A stretch of DNA of 61,475 nt, from contig UQGJ01000009.1 in assembly GCA_900540545.1 (NCBI GenBank), positions 1-61,475 on the forward strand, written 5' to 3'. Under the pieces are notes generated by a model, which worked only from the letters and a program-made list of their open reading frames with translations, had not been told where the DNA came from and did not search any database. The position numbers and the translations under genes are program-made. The DNA is from an uncultured Eubacteriales bacterium. GTDB lineage: Bacteria; Bacillota; Clostridia; Oscillospirales; Oscillospiraceae. Below, one piece after another: positions 34,581-43,021 of the stretch (position 1 is its first letter; each line of letters opens with the position of its first letter).

Positions 34581-35087
34581 ATGGATATCATCATATACGA
34601 AGGCCCTCACATGGAGGTCACGGCGCTGGAGCAGTTGGCCCGGTCGGCCGCCCCGCTCCTCCTCCAGGAGGACGAGACCAACATGCGCTTCCGCACCTGC
34701 ACGACCAGGGAGGAGCTGGCCGTGCAGGTGCGCGAGCTTGCCCTGCGGGAGGCGGAGGACAGGGACCAGTTCTTCCCCTTCCGGGCAAACGGCGGGACCC
34801 GTCTGCTGAAACTCTCCCACGTCAGCTATTTCAAGAGCAGCGGGCACAGGATCATCGCGGTGCTGACCGACGGCACCGAAGTGGTGGGCCGCACCCTGCG
34901 GGTCTCTATCTCCTCCCTGCTGGAACCGCTGGTCGCGTCGGGCAAGTTTTACCGGACCTTCCGCTCCACCTTTGTGAACAAGCTGCACATCGCCGCCATG
35001 GGCCCGTCGTGGGTCAGGCTGGACGACGGCACCGTTTTGTCCATGTCCCGAAAATACCACACCGCACTGCTCAAAGAGGACGGATAA
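34581..35087 (+). CDS. LytTR DNA-binding protein without receiver domain
   Basis: The ATG at 34581 lies 9 nt after AAAGGAG and gives 168 aa. Residues about 65-165 are a LytTR domain (ISYF-like VSYFKSSGHRI, FYRTFRSTFVNKLHI, MSRKYHTAL). The first 65 residues are short and charged and contain no receiver. LytTR proteins of this sort often act with an adjacent membrane protein that controls them. The next gene begins 3 bp after the stop and encodes a membrane protein, so a two-gene regulatory pair is plausible. It stands directly downstream of the giant SLH gene. Confidence 0.85.
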   Translation: MDIIIYEGPHMEVTALEQLARSAAPLLLQEDETNMRFRTCTTREELAVQVRELALREAEDRDQFFPFRANGGTRLLKLSHVSYFKSSGHRIIAVLTDGTEVVGRTLRVSISSLLEPLVASGKFYRTFRSTFVNKLHIAAMGPSWVRLDDGTVLSMSRKYHTALLKEDG

Positions 35088-35090
35088 GAA

Positions 35091-36521
35091 ATGAAAGACC
35101 AGGAGTATACCAGCTTTCAAGAACATGGGCCTATGGCCCCTGAGCAGTTCCCCCCGCCGCCAGAACTGGGACCACCGGCCCCCGAGTGGGGCTGGGCACC
35201 CGAGAGCATCGTCCTGCCAGAGTTCGGCTCAGACGGCGAAGGGCCAGCCCCGCGCCCCCGCCGGAAGCAGTCCGGCCGGCGTTCGCTGACATTTGCCGCC
35301 CTCACCGTGGCGGCCATGAGCATAGTCACCGTCGCCGCGGTGTCTTCCGATGGCACGTTTTTACCGAGGCTGGCCCAATGGGCCAGCGGCGTCTACGATG
35401 CGCCCAGCCCCGGCGTCGAGCTGTCCGCGCCGCGGCCAGCCCCATCCCCCACGCCAGCCCCGGAACCGCCGGAGGCGTCCCCACCGCCGGCGGACAGCGC
35501 ACAGCCGGCACCCACCCCGCCACCGTCGGACCCGCTCCCACCGCCGGAGCCACCCACGGAGGCTGTCCACCCGGTCTCCCTACCGGCGGTCCGTGCCACG
35601 CCCACGCCCACCACAGCGCCGACGCCCGCTCCACTGCCCACACTGGAGCCTGCTCCGATACCGACGCCGGAACCAACACCTGAATTGAAGCCGGAGCCGA
35701 CGCCGTCCCCCACACCAGTACCTATCCCCGCGCCGACACCGACGCCTACCCCGGCACCGACGCCGACACCGACACCCAGGCCTACGCCCCGCCCCAGCCA
35801 TGACGACGATGACGGCGGCTACGTACCGCCGCGGCCCACTCCCACATCCGAGCCGACACCCCATGTTCACTCCTACGGCGAGGGCGTGGTCACCCTGGCC
35901 CCCACCTGCGCGGCAGAGGGCGAGATGACCTACACCTGCGCGGAGTGCGGCGACAGCTACGCCGAACCCATCTCCATGCTGGAACACCAGTGGTCCGATT
36001 GGGTCGACGCCGGGGACGGGACCCACGCCCGGAGCTGCGCCGTGGGCGGCGAAACAGAGGCCGAGACCCACGACTACCAAAACGGGAGCTGTATCTGCGG
36101 CGCGGCCGCCAACGACCCGCAAACCATATCACTGGGGGAGTTCACCGTTATGCCACAGGACGATGGCGGCTACACCGCCGCGGGGAGTTGGCTTCTGGAC
36201 TGGAGCCAGACCCCGGGCGACGACCGGGAAATCCAGTTTGGCTGCGCATACCGCTGCGTCTTAACCTCGGATGGGGACCCTGACGACCCGGCCAAAAAGC
36301 CCGCCCTGTCGCTGTCGGCGCCAGAGCTCTCCGATTCCATCACATACACTCTGACCATCACCGGGATGGCGTTCGTAAAGCCAGATTCGACCTTTGAAAT
36401 CATAATAAAAATCTTCTATATGGACGGGGAGACCGAAGTGGTACTGGAGGAGAAGAACTACTCCTTCACCTACACCGCCGGCGTCTCTCTCGAACCCATA
36501 CCCAGCCCAGAGGGCCCATAA
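35091..36521 (+). CDS. Single-pass membrane protein with proline-rich stalk and Cys-pair domain
   Basis: The protein is 476 aa. Residues 1-65 are cytoplasmic and proline-rich, followed by a basic stretch (RPRRKQSGRRS) and one membrane helix (about 66-88). Residues about 105-255 are a long Pro-Thr stalk (PTPTP repeats) ending in an Asp/Gly patch. Then comes a CAAEGEMTYTCAECGDSY module with HSYGEG in front and EHQWSDW after it, of a kind often repeated in Gram-positive surface proteins. A beta-rich C-terminal domain of about 120 aa follows. The topology is that of a sensor or sheath-spanning protein facing the wall. It is tightly spaced with the LytTR gene (3 bp) and MscS (15 bp). Confidence 0.7.
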   Translation: MKDQEYTSFQEHGPMAPEQFPPPPELGPPAPEWGWAPESIVLPEFGSDGEGPAPRPRRKQSGRRSLTFAALTVAAMSIVTVAAVSSDGTFLPRLAQWASGVYDAPSPGVELSAPRPAPSPTPAPEPPEASPPPADSAQPAPTPPPSDPLPPPEPPTEAVHPVSLPAVRATPTPTTAPTPAPLPTLEPAPIPTPEPTPELKPEPTPSPTPVPIPAPTPTPTPAPTPTPTPRPTPRPSHDDDDGGYVPPRPTPTSEPTPHVHSYGEGVVTLAPTCAAEGEMTYTCAECGDSYAEPISMLEHQWSDWVDAGDGTHARSCAVGGETEAETHDYQNGSCICGAAANDPQTISLGEFTVMPQDDGGYTAAGSWLLDWSQTPGDDREIQFGCAYRCVLTSDGDPDDPAKKPALSLSAPELSDSITYTLTITGMAFVKPDSTFEIIIKIFYMDGETEVVLEEKNYSFTYTAGVSLEPIPSPEGP

Positions 36522-36536
36522 GGAGCGCGTGAAGGC

Positions 36537-37493
36537 ATGAAAAAAGAGAGAGTAAAATTTCCTATCGGCAAGGTACTTGCCGTGGCCGTCATCCTGGTAG
36601 TGGTGGCTGCCCTGGTCAACCCCGGTCTGCTGTTTTTCCTCACCCCTGCCCAGCAGCAGGCGGTGGCCAACTTCCAGCAGACTTACTTCACCGACCGCAG
36701 CCCCATCCAGTCCGAGAGCGGCGGTTTCGACCCGCTGTGCCTGGTCTCCCTGGCCGTCCTCATCGCCGAGTGCTGGGTAGTCAGCACCCTGGTGGGCCTC
36801 TTTCAGCAAAAGGTCCGATTCCGGTCCCGACATGCCGAGACCCTCAAGGGCCTGCTGTGCAACTGTATCAAGTACGCCGTGGTCCTCTTCGCCATCGTTT
36901 TTGGTCTGTCCATCCTAGGCGTGGACATGGTGGCCGTCATCGCCTCCCTGGGCGTGCTGGGCCTCATCGTGGGCTTTGGCGCCCAGACCCTCATCGAAGA
37001 CGTGATTTCCGGTCTCTTCATCATCTTTGAGGGCCAGTTCCATGTGAACGACATCGTCACCATCGACGGCTTCCGGGGCACGGTGGTCTCCATCGGCATC
37101 CGCACCACCAGCCTGATGGATGCGGGCGGCAACATCAAAATCATCAACAACTCCGACATCCGCACCCTCACCAACCTCTCCGAGGTGGACTCCTACGCCG
37201 TGTCCATCGTGGGCATCTCCTACAACGCCTCCCTCCCCGCCGCCGAGGCCGCCATCCAGGGTCTTTTAGAGCATCTCCCGTCCATGTACCCGGACGTGTT
37301 CAAAGTGCCGCCGGAGTACAGCGGCGTGGAAAACCTCTCCGCCTCCTCCGTAGATTTGAAGGTCATCGCCAAGGTGGACGAGTCCCAGCTCTACCGGGCG
37401 CGGCGGCTTTTGAACCGGGAGCTGAAGCTCTCCCTGGATGCCGCCGACATCGAGATTCCCTTCCCACAGGTTGTCGTCCACCACGACGACTAA
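36537..37493 (+). CDS. Small-conductance mechanosensitive channel (MscS family)
   Basis: The protein is 318 aa. Two N-terminal membrane helices precede the pore helix (GVLGLIVGFGAQTLIEDVISGLFII). The beta domain has GQFHVNDIVTIDGFRGTV and IRTTSL...IINNSDI, and the alpha-beta cage domain ends IPFPQVVVH. MscS channels open on membrane tension to release solutes. It is the last gene of the LytTR/proline-stalk unit and ends before a terminator. Confidence 0.93.
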   Translation: MKKERVKFPIGKVLAVAVILVVVAALVNPGLLFFLTPAQQQAVANFQQTYFTDRSPIQSESGGFDPLCLVSLAVLIAECWVVSTLVGLFQQKVRFRSRHAETLKGLLCNCIKYAVVLFAIVFGLSILGVDMVAVIASLGVLGLIVGFGAQTLIEDVISGLFIIFEGQFHVNDIVTIDGFRGTVVSIGIRTTSLMDAGGNIKIINNSDIRTLTNLSEVDSYAVSIVGISYNASLPAAEAAIQGLLEHLPSMYPDVFKVPPEYSGVENLSASSVDLKVIAKVDESQLYRARRLLNRELKLSLDAADIEIPFPQVVVHHDD

Positions 37494-37518
37494 TCCCATA
37501 CCTCCGGCCAAAAAAGCC

Positions 37519-37557
37519 GCGCGGGAGAGACCGAAACGGTCCCTCCCGCGCTGCTTT
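37519..37557 (+). terminator. Intrinsic terminator after mscS
   Basis: GCGCGGGAG (37519-37527) pairs with CTCCCGCGC (37543-37551), with an inner GACC/GGTC stem, then TGCTTTT. Confidence 0.8.
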
Positions 37558-37581
37558 TAATTTTACCGAACCCGCTCTTGC

Positions 37582-38289
37582 CTACTTCGTCAGGGCATCC
37601 CACACGAACTGCTGGAGGTCCAGGCCCACCTCCCGCCGGTAGCCCTCCCCTGTCAGCTCGTTGTTGGAGATGATGCGCACTCCCACGCAGGGGACGCCGA
37701 ACCGGCGGCAAACGTGATAGGCGGCCACGCTCTCCATGTCCTCGCAGAGCTGCCCGCCCCGCGCCCGGAGCCAGAGGATTCGGTCGTACTCCCGGCTGTA
37801 CAGGTCGCCGCCGCCCAGCCGCCCGGAGACCTTGGCCCCCGGCCAGTAGGGGGCCTTTTCAAACCGCCGGACCCAGTCCGGATCGGCGTCGTAGACCAGA
37901 GTTTCCTCCCCGCCGGTGTGGTCGTGGAAGCCCCAGGCGGCGGGGTCCATCCCCTCCCCCCTGCCCCGGGGCGGCATCTCCAGGTCGTGGATATGGACAC
38001 AGCTGGAGCCGATGACGATGTCTCCCACGTGGAGGTGTTCGCTGTGAGCCCCGGCCAGCCCCTGGTTCACCACAGCAACCGGGTGGAACAGGGTAATGCC
38101 CAGGGCGGTGGCGCTGGCGGCGTTGATGGTGCCGATGCCGGTCCGGCTCACCACGAACTCCTGGCCGGCGGCACTCCCCCGCCAGAACTGGTACCCGCCG
38201 TGCTCCGACTGCACGGGGTGCTCCAATTGCCCACAGAGCCAATCGGTCTCCACGTCCATGGCCCCCTGGAGCAAAATCGGCCGCTTCAC
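37582..38289 (-). CDS. Nucleoside phosphorylase/MTA-SAH nucleosidase-like protein
   Basis: The start is the GTG at 38289, overlapping the PAP2 stop as GTGA; this gives 235 aa. Residues such as RTGIGTINAASAT, NQGLAGAHS and CEDMESVAAYHVC fit the MtnN/phosphorylase superfamily, whose catalytic segment contains an ME pair followed by a purine-binding stretch and a late Asp/Asn (IISNNEL here; SISD in MtnN). The Asn in place of that Asp makes the exact reaction uncertain. Probable role: cleavage of a nucleoside such as S-adenosylhomocysteine, 5'-methylthioadenosine or futalosine. Confidence 0.75.
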   Translation of the reverse strand: MKRPILLQGAMDVETDWLCGQLEHPVQSEHGGYQFWRGSAAGQEFVVSRTGIGTINAASATALGITLFHPVAVVNQGLAGAHSEHLHVGDIVIGSSCVHIHDLEMPPRGRGEGMDPAAWGFHDHTGGEETLVYDADPDWVRRFEKAPYWPGAKVSGRLGGGDLYSREYDRILWLRARGGQLCEDMESVAAYHVCRRFGVPCVGVRIISNNELTGEGYRREVGLDLQQFVWDALTK

Positions 38290-38843
38290 AGGCGCTCCCT
38301 CCTCTTCTCCACGGCTTTCTGGACCCGCCAGGACAGCCACGCGCAGAGGCAGCCCACCAGACACCCCACCAGCACGTCGGAGGGGTAGTGGACCCCCACG
38401 TAGAGCCGGGACAGGCCCATCAGCACGGCCTGACCCACGCAGACGGCCTTCAGCCAGCCTTTGTCCGCGCACCGAAACCAGGTCATCCCGGCGGCGAAGG
38501 CAGCGCAGGTGTGTCCCGACGGGAAGGACAGCGGGTCGTGCTCCGCCACCACGGGAATCAGAGCCTGGAAGGTCACCCAGGGCCGCACCCGGCCCACCAG
38601 ATGCTTGAGGACCACGTTGGTGCACAGCAGCCCGAACAGCAGGGCGACCAGCGCCCAGAAGCCCGCCCGCCGGGTCCTGGGGAAGCACAACAGCACCAGG
38701 GACAGGGCCACCCAGACCAGCCCGGCGTTGCCCAGCTGGGTAAAAAAGGCCACGACGGGGTCCAGCCAGGGCTGGCGGACGGCCGCCTGGACCCAGAGCA
38801 GAAAGGGCCCCTCAAAGGCCGTGATGGCTTCCAGCATAGTCAT
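38286..38843 (-). CDS. PAP2-family membrane phosphatase
   Basis: The protein is 185 aa with several membrane spans. The three phosphatase motifs are present: KHLVGRVRP, FPSGH and SRLYVGVHYPSD. Family members dephosphorylate undecaprenyl pyrophosphate, phosphatidylglycerophosphate or similar lipids; the best guess is recycling of the cell-wall lipid carrier. It is translationally coupled to the nucleosidase-like gene. Confidence 0.9.
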   Translation of the reverse strand: MTMLEAITAFEGPFLLWVQAAVRQPWLDPVVAFFTQLGNAGLVWVALSLVLLCFPRTRRAGFWALVALLFGLLCTNVVLKHLVGRVRPWVTFQALIPVVAEHDPLSFPSGHTCAAFAAGMTWFRCADKGWLKAVCVGQAVLMGLSRLYVGVHYPSDVLVGCLVGCLCAWLSWRVQKAVEKRRERL

Positions 38844-38869
38844 TCCCCTTCCAGGATAGGATAAGAGAA

Positions 38870-38893
38870 GGGCGGGGGCGTTGGCCCCCGCCC
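38870..38893 (-). terminator. Hairpin between DUF4330 and PAP2 genes
   Basis: GGGCGGGGGC pairs with GCCCCCGCCC (38870-38879, 38884-38893). The T-tract is better on the plus strand (CTTTTG) than on the minus strand, where the DUF4330 gene ends. Confidence 0.5.
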
Positions 38894-38911
38894 TTTTGTC
38901 CGCTTGTTCGG

Positions 38912-39436
38912 TCAGCCCTCCACCGCGGCCTGCCAGTCGCAGGTGAGGATGGTGCCGTTGATCAGCTCGAAGTGGGTGGTCTTGACGATGTGGATCTTGC
39001 CCACCCGGACCTCCTGGGTGCCCACCTCGCTGGTGACGGCGTTGGTGATGTTGGCCCGGATGGTGAAGGTCACGTCCAGGCGGCCGTTCTGCTCGGTGGA
39101 GACGATGGCCTGGCCCTGGTCGTTGACACCGTAATTCACGTGGGGCACGGCGGTGGCGGCGGTGACGTAGCCGTCCAGCAGGGCGCCGTTGGCCATAAGC
39201 TGGTCGCCGGGCTCGCCGTTGCCGATCCAGGTCTGGATCTCATCATACACCTTGGGGTCCACGCTGGGGACCTGGACGGTGTAGACCAGCGTGGTGCGGG
39301 GAATATTGCCCGCGCCGTCGTGGCGCAGGACCTTGAAGGCCACCAGCGCCACCGCCACGATCAGCAGCACGATGACCAGCAGATCGATGATATTCAGCTT
39401 ACCGAAAATCTTTCCCTTTTCATCTACGACTTTCAT
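38912..39436 (-). CDS. DUF4330-type membrane-anchored protein
   Basis: The protein is 174 aa. The N-terminal sequence DEKGKIFGKLNIIDLLVIVL leads into one membrane helix (about 16-38), and the rest is a soluble, probably extracytoplasmic beta-rich domain. This N-terminus is characteristic of the DUF4330 family; its function is unknown. It is encoded divergently from the GT-CsaB gene, with a shared 101-bp intergenic region. Confidence 0.75.
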   Translation of the reverse strand: MKVVDEKGKIFGKLNIIDLLVIVLLIVAVALVAFKVLRHDGAGNIPRTTLVYTVQVPSVDPKVYDEIQTWIGNGEPGDQLMANGALLDGYVTAATAVPHVNYGVNDQGQAIVSTEQNGRLDVTFTIRANITNAVTSEVGTQEVRVGKIHIVKTTHFELINGTILTCDWQAAVEG

Positions 39437-39470
39437 AGTTACCTCCGTCTTTGTCTATGGGAGTTTTTCG

Positions 39471-39499
39471 TTGACCCAATTACCATAACATTGTATAAT
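39471..39499 (+). promoter_or_regulatory. Promoter of the GT-CsaB gene
   Basis: TTGACC (39471-39476) and TATAAT (39494-39499) are 17 bp apart. The ribosome site TTTGGAGGCGG precedes the ATG at 39538. Confidence 0.8.
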
Positions 39500-39537
39500 A
39501 AATTCAACACTTATACAAGCCCTTTTTGGAGGCGGAC

Positions 39538-41769
39538 ATGAAAGTCATCCATTTGATCAGCGGCGGCGACAGCGGCGGCGCCAAAACCCACGTGCTCTCC
39601 CTGCTGCAAAACCTCTCCAAGACCATCGACGTGACGATGGTCTGCTTTTTGGAGGGCCCATTTGCCCAGGAGGCCAGGGAGCTGGGCATCCGCACCGAGG
39701 TCTACCCCGGCCGGAATGTGCCCAAGACCCTGTCCGCCCTGAAAAAGAAAATCAGGGCTGAGGGCTACGACCTCATCCACTGCCACGGCGCCCGGGGCAA
39801 CATGATGGGGGCCATGCTCCGCCGGTCCACCGGCCTGCCCGTGGTCACCACCGTCCACTCCGACTACCGCCTGGACTACCTGGGCCGCCCCTTCTCCCGT
39901 CTGACCTACGGCACCATCAACACCCTGGCCCTGCGAAAGCTGGACTACCGCATCGGCGTGTCCGACGCCATGGTGGACCTGCTCATCTCCCGGGGGTTCG
40001 ACCCGGACCGGCTCTTCCCTATCTACAACGGTCTGGACTTCTCCCCCCGCCACGCCGCCGTGAGCCGGGAGGAATACCTCACCTCCTGCGGCATCTCCTT
40101 CGACGCCGACAGCGTGGTGGTGGGCATCGCCGCCCGGCTGGACGCGGTGAAGGACGTGGGCACCCTGGTGCGGGGCTTCGCCAAAGCCTATGAGACGGCC
40201 AAAAACCTGCGCCTGCTCATCGCCGGCGAGGGCGGGCAGGGGGCGGAGCTGCGGGCCCTCGCCGCCCAGCTCCTGCCGCCGGAGGTCTACCACTTCTGCG
40301 GCTGGATCAAGGACGTGGACACCTTCTACAACGCCCTGGACATCAACACCCTCACCTCCCTGTCTGAGACCTTCCCCTACGCCCTCACCGAGGGGGCCCG
40401 GGCGGGCCTGCCCACCGTCAGCTCCCGGGTGGGCGGCGTGCCCTACCTCATCGACCACGGGGTCAACGGCCTGCTCTTCGAAGCCGGGGACCCGGAGGGG
40501 CTGGCCCGGCATCTGGTGGCCCTTGCCCAGGACCCCACCCTCCGCAGGCACCTGGGGGCGCGGCTCCACCAGAAGGGCGTGGAGGAGTACTCCCTGGAGT
40601 CCACCGTGGCCCGCCAACTGGAAATCTACAACATCATCCTCCGCCGGAAGGCCCGGAACGCGGGACGCCGGGACGGGGCCCTGGTCTGCGGGGCCTACGG
40701 CCGTGGCAACGCCGGGGACGACGCTATCCTGGAGGCCATCGTCACCGAGCTGCGGCAGATCGACCCCGACCTGCCCGTGTGGGTCCTCTCCCGCAGCCCC
40801 GACGACACCCGCATGACCTACCGGGTCAACTCCATCTACACCTTCGGCTTCCCCAAATTTCTGTGGCGGATGCACAAGACCAAGCTCTATATCAACGGCG
40901 GCGGCTCCCTCATGCAGGACGTGACCAGCCGCCGGAGCCTGTGGTTCTATCTCTTCACTATCTCAGCGGCCAAAATTTTGGGCAACAAGGTCCTCATGTA
41001 CGGCTGCGGCATCGGCCCCATCCACTACCCCTCCAACCGGCGGCTGTGCGCCAAGGTGCTGCAGAAGCGGGTAGACACCATCACCCTGCGGGACACCCAC
41101 TCCCTCACCGAGCTGAAGGATATGGGCATCGACCACCCGGAGGTCATCCTCTCCTCCGACCCCACCGTCATCCTCCCCGCCGCCCAGAGCGAGGTCATCG
41201 ACGGGATGCTGGAGAGCCGGGGCCTGGACCCCAACGGCAAGTATATCGGCATCACACTGCGCCCCTGGCCCGGCTTTGACGAAAAGGCGGAGCTGTTCGG
41301 CCGGGCGGCGGACTACGCCTGGGAGAAATACGACCTGACCCCCGTGTTCCTGCCCATCGAAAAGCGGCTGGACGTGGGGGCCTCCCAGAAGGCGGCCGCC
41401 CACATGAAGGCCCCCTACCACATCATCGAGGACACCGGCGCCTCCGACCACACCATCGGCCTCTTCGCCCGGATGCAGGTAGTAGTGTCCATGCGCCTGC
41501 ACGCCCTGGTTTTCTCCGCCGGCCAGGGAGTCCCCCTGGTGGGCGTGGTCTACGACCAGAAAATCAGCTCCTTCCTGTCCTATATCGGCCAGGACCTGTT
41601 CACCGATTTGAGGGACGTGACCTACGAGGGCCTGTGCGCCTATATCGACGCGGCGGTGGCCCGCATCGGCGACACCGAATTCCTCTCCGGCGGCGTGGAC
41701 CGCCTGCGCCAGGTGGAGCGCAGAAACAGCGAGGCGGCGGAAAGGCTGCTGGGAATGGATAATGGATAA
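39538..41769 (+). CDS. csaB: Fused glycosyltransferase (GT4) and polysaccharide pyruvyl transferase (CsaB)
   Basis: The protein is 743 aa. Residues 1-370 are a GT4 glycosyltransferase: ISGGDSGGAKTHV at the N-terminus, GIAARLDAVKDV, and the donor-site stretch SLSETFPYALTEGARAGLPTV. Residues about 378-735 are a CsaB-type pyruvyl transferase: GAYGRGNAGDDAIL, INGGGSLMQD, YGCGIGPI, LRD and SMRLHALVF. CsaB adds ketal pyruvate to the secondary wall polysaccharide, the ligand for SLH domains. The fusion would couple transfer of a sugar (perhaps ManNAc-like) with its pyruvylation in the cytoplasm. A wall-anchor role fits the two SLH giants in this window. The stop lies in a short dispersed repeat. Confidence 0.88.
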   Translation: MKVIHLISGGDSGGAKTHVLSLLQNLSKTIDVTMVCFLEGPFAQEARELGIRTEVYPGRNVPKTLSALKKKIRAEGYDLIHCHGARGNMMGAMLRRSTGLPVVTTVHSDYRLDYLGRPFSRLTYGTINTLALRKLDYRIGVSDAMVDLLISRGFDPDRLFPIYNGLDFSPRHAAVSREEYLTSCGISFDADSVVVGIAARLDAVKDVGTLVRGFAKAYETAKNLRLLIAGEGGQGAELRALAAQLLPPEVYHFCGWIKDVDTFYNALDINTLTSLSETFPYALTEGARAGLPTVSSRVGGVPYLIDHGVNGLLFEAGDPEGLARHLVALAQDPTLRRHLGARLHQKGVEEYSLESTVARQLEIYNIILRRKARNAGRRDGALVCGAYGRGNAGDDAILEAIVTELRQIDPDLPVWVLSRSPDDTRMTYRVNSIYTFGFPKFLWRMHKTKLYINGGGSLMQDVTSRRSLWFYLFTISAAKILGNKVLMYGCGIGPIHYPSNRRLCAKVLQKRVDTITLRDTHSLTELKDMGIDHPEVILSSDPTVILPAAQSEVIDGMLESRGLDPNGKYIGITLRPWPGFDEKAELFGRAADYAWEKYDLTPVFLPIEKRLDVGASQKAAAHMKAPYHIIEDTGASDHTIGLFARMQVVVSMRLHALVFSAGQGVPLVGVVYDQKISSFLSYIGQDLFTDLRDVTYEGLCAYIDAAVARIGDTEFLSGGVDRLRQVERRNSEAAERLLGMDNG

Positions 41770-41872
41770 TTGAGAATGAGGGGCGCAAGAACGTCCTCCC
41801 GTCCAAATCCCATCGTCCCCCCGTCCCGCCGCAGCGCAATTACCCATTATCAATTCTCAATTATCAATTTCA
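41752..41872. repeat. Short AT-rich inverted repeat between glycosyltransferase genes
   Basis: ATGGATAATGGATAATTGAG at the left and CATTATCAATTCTCAATTAT at the right form an imperfect inverted repeat. The GT-CsaB stop codon lies in the left arm. The repeat belongs to the same family as 1684-1724 and 55884-55930. Confidence 0.5.
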
Positions 41873-41887
41873 AAGGTGGTGACCTGC

Positions 41888-42967
41888 TTGAAGCAATACA
41901 TCGTCCTGGCCGACTCGGCATGGCGGAGCGTGCCCACCCGGACCCAACAGCTGGTCACCCGGTTCAAGGACGCAGAGGTGCTGTTTTTCGAACTGCCCCG
42001 GGAGGGGAAAAAACACAAGGAGCCGGGGCGGCAGGTGCGGCCCAACGTCACCGTCTACACCCGCCCGCCCCTGCCCCTCCTGCCGGAGAGCGCCGACTTC
42101 CTCCGGCGGCGGGCCTGGAGGCGGCAGGCCGACTTCATCGCCCGGACCGCCGCCCGGCACCGCTTTCGGGACCCGGTCCTCTGGTGTACCTGCCCCGACC
42201 AGGTCCTGCTGCTGGAGCACCTGGGGTTCCGGGGGCTGGTATACGACTGCGGGCGGGACTGGTCCAATCTGCCCCTCCAGTGGGAGGGTGACCTGGCCGC
42301 CGCCGCCGACGTGATTTTCGCCGCCTCCCCCTGGCTGGTAGAGCGGCTCACCCCCTGCAACGCCAACATCGCCCTGCTCCCCAACGGGGTCAACTTCCCC
42401 ATGTTCTGCCGGTCCGACCTGGACCTGCCGCCGGAGCTGGCCGGGCTGCGGGGACCGGTGCTGGGCTGGGTGGGGTCCATCACCCCGGACCTGGACCTCT
42501 CCCCGGTGGAGTACGCCGCCGGGGAGCACCCCGACTGGACCTTCGTGCTGCTGGGCCGGGTGGGAGAAAATCCCCGGCTGGGGTATCTGCAGGAGCTGCC
42601 CAACGTGCATCTGCTGGGCCACCGGCCCATGGTGGACGTGCCAGACTATCTGGGCCGGTTCGACGTGTGCCTGGACCTCCGCCGGGCCCGCCAGGAGACC
42701 GACGACGTGACTCCCCGGCGCATCTACGAGTACCTCTCCACGGGCAAGCCCATCGTCACCCTGCTCTACCCCGACCAGGTGGAGGAGTACCCCGACGTCA
42801 TCTACGGGGCCCACTCTTTGGCCGAGTACGACCGCATGTGCGCCAGCGCCCTCACCGAGGACAGGACCTGGGTGGCCCCCCGGCGGAAGGACTACGGCGC
42901 CGCCGCCGCATGGAGCCGGAGGGCGGAGGAGATACAGCGGATTCTTGGGGCCATTGGGCTGTATTAA
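41888..42967 (+). CDS. Glycosyltransferase (GT4-like)
   Basis: The TTG at 41888 is preferred because AAAGGTGG lies 8 nt before it, giving 359 aa; the GTG codons at 41876 and 41879 overlap that site. The fold resembles GT-B enzymes: an N-terminal QTxQ-like SVPTRTQQL, Asp-rich YDCGRDWSNL, PNGVNF, GWVGSITPDLD, and a donor-site end RRIYEYLSTGKPIV. The acceptor and sugar are unknown. It follows GT-CsaB and probably acts on the same wall polymer or a related surface glycan. Confidence 0.82.
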   Translation: MKQYIVLADSAWRSVPTRTQQLVTRFKDAEVLFFELPREGKKHKEPGRQVRPNVTVYTRPPLPLLPESADFLRRRAWRRQADFIARTAARHRFRDPVLWCTCPDQVLLLEHLGFRGLVYDCGRDWSNLPLQWEGDLAAAADVIFAASPWLVERLTPCNANIALLPNGVNFPMFCRSDLDLPPELAGLRGPVLGWVGSITPDLDLSPVEYAAGEHPDWTFVLLGRVGENPRLGYLQELPNVHLLGHRPMVDVPDYLGRFDVCLDLRRARQETDDVTPRRIYEYLSTGKPIVTLLYPDQVEEYPDVIYGAHSLAEYDRMCASALTEDRTWVAPRRKDYGAAAAWSRRAEEIQRILGAIGLY

Positions 42968-42998
42968 AGGCACGGTGCGATGTGCACCGTGCCTTTTT
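42966..42998 (+). terminator. Intrinsic terminator after the glycosyltransferase
   Basis: AAAGGCACGGTGC (42966-42978) pairs perfectly with GCACCGTGCCTTT (42984-42996), ending in a T-run. Confidence 0.92.
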
Positions 42999-43021
42999 GA
43001 TGCCCCGCGGGGTGCGCGCCT

